This document shows, in pieces, positions 53,788 through 55,897 of a stretch of 55,897 nucleotides of DNA (positions are counted from its first letter, which is position 1; every line of letters begins with the position of its first letter). Under the pieces are notes generated by a model, which saw only the letters and a list, made by a program, of their open reading frames with translations, was not told where the DNA came from and searched no databases. The DNA comes from Thioalkalivibrio sp. ALE14 (lineage in GTDB: Bacteria > Pseudomonadota > Gammaproteobacteria > Ectothiorhodospirales > Ectothiorhodospiraceae). The stretch covers positions 1 through 55,897 of the forward strand of contig NZ_AQXY01000018.1 of the NCBI RefSeq assembly GCF_000376845.1, given 5' to 3'. Position numbers and translations under genes: made by a program.

Positions 53788-54978
53788 ATGACCGACTTCG
53801 ACCCCACCGATTACGACCCGCAGACTGTCGCCATCCGCCATGGCTACCGGCGCACGCCCGAGGGCGAGCACTCCGAGGCGATCTTCCCGACCTCGAGCTT
53901 CGTGTTCGGCTCGGCCGCGGAGGCCGCGGCGCGCTTTGGCGGCGAGAGCCCGGGTAACATCTATTCGCGCTTCACCAACCCCACCGTGCGCACCTTCCAG
54001 GACCGCCTGGCGGCGCTGGAGGGTGGGGAGGCCTGTGTCGCCACCGCCTCCGGCATGTCCGCGATCCTCGCGACCATGATGGGGCTGCTGAAGGCCGGCG
54101 ATCACGTGGTCTGCTCGCGTTCGGTGTTCGGCACCACCACCGTGCTGTTCAACAACTACCTCGGGCGCTTCGGCGTGGAAGTCACCTACGTCGAGCTGTC
54201 GAATCTGGAGGCCTGGGAGGCCGCCACACAACCCAATACCCGGCTGTACTTCTGCGAGACGCCGTCCAACCCGCTGGGCGAGGTGGTGGACATCGCCGCG
54301 CTGGCGGAGATCGCGCACCGCCACGATGTGCTGCTGGCCGTGGACAACTGCTTCTGCACGCCGGCCCTGCAGCGCCCGCTGGATCTGGGGGCCGACATCA
54401 TTATCCACTCGGCGACCAAGTTCCTCGACGGCCAGGGCCGTTGTCTGGGCGGCGCGGTGGTGGGCGACGCCGAGCACGTCGGCAAGGACGTCTATGGCTT
54501 CCTGCGCACCGCGGGTCCGACGCTGTCGCCGTTCAACGCCTGGGTGTTCCTGAAGGGGCTGGAGACCCTCGCCTTGCGCATGCGCGCTCACAGCGACAAC
54601 GCGCTGGCCCTGGCGCAGTGGCTGCAGGCCCATCCGAAGGTCACGGCGGTGCATTACCCGGGCCTGCCGGATCACCCGCAGCACGCGATCGCGAAGCAGC
54701 AGCAAAGCGGATTTGGCGGGGTGCTGAGCTTCGAGGTCGCCGGCGGGCGCGAGGCTGCCTGGTCGGTGATCGACGCCACCCGGTTCCTGTCGATCACCGC
54801 CAATCTCGGCGATGCCAAGACCACGATCACCCATCCGGCGACCACTACCCACGGTCGCGTCGACCCGGACAAGCGCGAGGCACAGGGCATTACCGAGGCC
54901 CTGGTGCGCGTGGCGGTGGGGCTGGAGGCGGTTGGCGACATCGAGCGCGATCTGGCGCACGGCCTGGACGCGCTCTGA
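53788..54978 (+). CDS. metZ: O-succinylhomoserine sulfhydrylase
   Basis: MetZ makes homocysteine from O-succinylhomoserine and sulfide, the direct-sulfhydrylation route to methionine, which fits a sulfur-oxidising lifestyle. The 396-residue Cys/Met-metabolism PLP enzyme has IYSRFTNPTVRTFQ, ATASGMSAI, the PLP lysine K211 in HSATKFLDGQGRCLGG, and the ITHPATTTHGR motif near the end. Its ribosome-binding site (AGGA at 53776-53779) straddles the border of the element immediately upstream, so the element may have replaced its native leader. Distinguishing it from cystathionine gamma-synthase relies on the overall motif pattern. Confidence 0.9.
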   Translation: MTDFDPTDYDPQTVAIRHGYRRTPEGEHSEAIFPTSSFVFGSAAEAAARFGGESPGNIYSRFTNPTVRTFQDRLAALEGGEACVATASGMSAILATMMGLLKAGDHVVCSRSVFGTTTVLFNNYLGRFGVEVTYVELSNLEAWEAATQPNTRLYFCETPSNPLGEVVDIAALAEIAHRHDVLLAVDNCFCTPALQRPLDLGADIIIHSATKFLDGQGRCLGGAVVGDAEHVGKDVYGFLRTAGPTLSPFNAWVFLKGLETLALRMRAHSDNALALAQWLQAHPKVTAVHYPGLPDHPQHAIAKQQQSGFGGVLSFEVAGGREAAWSVIDATRFLSITANLGDAKTTITHPATTTHGRVDPDKREAQGITEALVRVAVGLEAVGDIERDLAHGLDAL

Positions 54979-55008
54979 CGCGACCGGCCGACGGGCGCCA
55001 GAAACGCT

Positions 55009-55719
55009 ATGTCGACCTCCATGCCAGGTGGTGCCCCAACGCAACCCCGCCGGCGTCCGCGCTGGCGTGTCCTGCTGACGGTCGTCATCGGGTTTCACCT
55101 ACTGGGGTTCCTGTCTTCGCTGGACGCGCTGATGTCCACCCGGACGCCGCAGGGCGCCGTAGCCTGGATCGTCTCGCTCAACACCGTGCCGTATGTGGCC
55201 GTGCCGGCCTACTGGGTGTTCGGCGCCAGCGAGTTTCGCGGCTATGTGGTCGCGCGCCGTGACGAGGACTCCAGTCTCGCCCGCGCGCTGCAGCCGAAGA
55301 CCGAGGAGCTGTGGTCGCACCAGTACATCGCCGAGGAACCCAGCAAGCACCTGGACGGGGTGCAGCGGCTTGCGCGCTGGCCGTTCCTCCACGGCAATGA
55401 GGTCGAACTGCTGGTGGACGGCAAGGCGACCTTCGACAGTATCTTCCGCGGGATCGAGCAGGCCGAGCGCTACCTGTTGGTGCAGTTCTACATCGTGCGC
55501 GACGACGATCTCGGGCGGGAATTCCAGCGACGGCTGGTGGAACGTGCCGAGGCCGGGGTCGAGGTCTATTTCCTGTACGACGAGATCGGCAGCTACCGCT
55601 TGCCCGGGAGCTACCTGGACACCCTGCGCGAGGCGGGCGTCCATGTGCAGCATTTTCACTCTACCCGCGGGCGGGGTAATCGCTTCCAGCTGAACTTCCG
55701 CAACCATCGCAAGACCTGA
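55009..55719 (+). pseudogene. cls: Cardiolipin synthase gene disrupted by an insertion sequence (5' part)
   Basis: The frame encodes the N-terminal half of a cardiolipin synthase: two membrane helices (about 22-44 and 50-68), a cytoplasmic linker (HGNEVELLVDGKATFDSIFRG near 126) and the first phospholipase D region. The similarity stops at NFRNHRK, just inside the first HKD motif (HxK retained, remainder lost); two codons later a stop appears in foreign DNA. A complete enzyme would have two HKD motifs and about 480 residues. The rest presumably lies beyond the insertion. As it stands it cannot be catalytic. Confidence 0.85.
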
Positions 55720-55897
55720 TTAGCGACGAGAGTCAGCCAGGCTCACTGGGTGAGCCACCCCCGGGCGTACGCTGAGGCTACACAGCGAGCGGAGGGTGCC
55801 ACCATGGCGCAGAATCGGATTCAGTTTCAGCCGGGGATGTCGTTGCCGGCATTCATCGCCCAGTACGGCACCGAGGCCCAGTGCGAGGCGGCGCTGG
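55714..55897 (+). mobile_element. IS1595-family insertion sequence, left end (continues beyond the window)
   Basis: Foreign sequence begins at or just after 55714, where the cls frame ends. A hairpin (GGCTCAC, loop TGG, GTGAGCC, 55740-55756) lies before the transposase gene. The right end and target duplication are outside the window, so the boundary is a best estimate. Confidence 0.75.
55804..55897 (+). CDS. IS1595-family transposase, N-terminal fragment (runs off the window)
   Basis: The first 31 codons read MAQNRIQFQPGMSL then PAFIAQYGTEAQCEAAL. This matches the characteristic start of ISXO2/IS1595-type DDE transposases, where the zinc-ribbon domain follows. A strong GGAGGG lies 7 bases before the ATG. 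Only the amino-terminal tip is visible, so activity cannot be judged. It is oriented with the disrupted cls gene. Confidence 0.78.
   Translation, partial: MAQNRIQFQPGMSLPAFIAQYGTEAQCEAAL

Overview
The window is a GC-rich, almost entirely core-genome segment of a gammaproteobacterium. Gene order and protein sequences suggest a member of the Chromatiales/Ectothiorhodospiraceae, Thioalkalivibrio-like. This placement is an inference from synteny (lptD-surA-pdxA-rsmA-apaGH; mrdA-rodA-mltB-rlpA-dacA-ybeD-lipB-lipA; rpoE-rseABC-degP-lepA-lepB-rnc-era-recO-pdxJ-acpS; hflKC-hisZ-purA-rnr-rlmB-rpsF-rpsR-rplI-dnaB-alr), from acidic protein composition and from a persulfide-dioxygenase-like enzyme. No search was run.

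Layout. 1-598: right part of a non-coding palindromic repeat (copy 1). 651-9114, minus strand: adk-lptD-surA-pdxA-rsmA-glk-apaG-apaH, an outer-membrane assembly, vitamin B6, ribosome and nucleotide-housekeeping operon with a glucokinase inserted. 9379-18216, plus strand: ppa, then the elongasome and peptidoglycan cluster mrdA-rodA-mltB-rlpA-dacA, a D-amino-acid aminotransferase, ybeD and lipB. 18277-19035: a complete 759-bp copy of the repeat, between the 3' ends of lipB and lipA. 19175-23917, minus strand: lipA, two tandem HDOD regulators, an unrecognised HExxH protein, a small unknown and a BolA-family gene. 24168-26621, plus strand: persulfide-dioxygenase-like MBL protein, mazG and an OXNAD1-like reductase. 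26644-26818: a small inverted-repeat element. 26826-28466: nadB on the minus strand.

28611-39674, plus strand: sigma-E with its regulators and the DegP protease, a small glutaredoxin-like gene, lepA, lepB, a DUF4845 gene, rnc, era, recO, pdxJ and acpS. Two sigma-E-type promoters (before rpoE and before degP) are readable and predict autoregulation. 39817-44536: hflK-hflC, hisZ, purA. 44701-44787: tRNA-Leu(CAG) on the opposite strand with its own strong promoter. 45032-53439: rnr-rlmB, the rpsF-rpsR-DUF2232-rplI ribosomal cluster, dnaB and alr. 53461-53778: a 318-bp MITE-like element directly before metZ. 55009-55713: a cardiolipin synthase gene cut inside its first HKD motif by an IS1595-family element whose transposase starts at 55804 and runs off the window.

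Most genes are textbook single-copy housekeeping functions, many coupled by ATGA or GTGA overlaps. The unusual content is non-coding and mobile: one large palindromic repeat family (two copies), two other inverted-repeat elements, and an IS-disrupted cls. I saw no defence system, CRISPR array, prophage or secondary-metabolite cluster.
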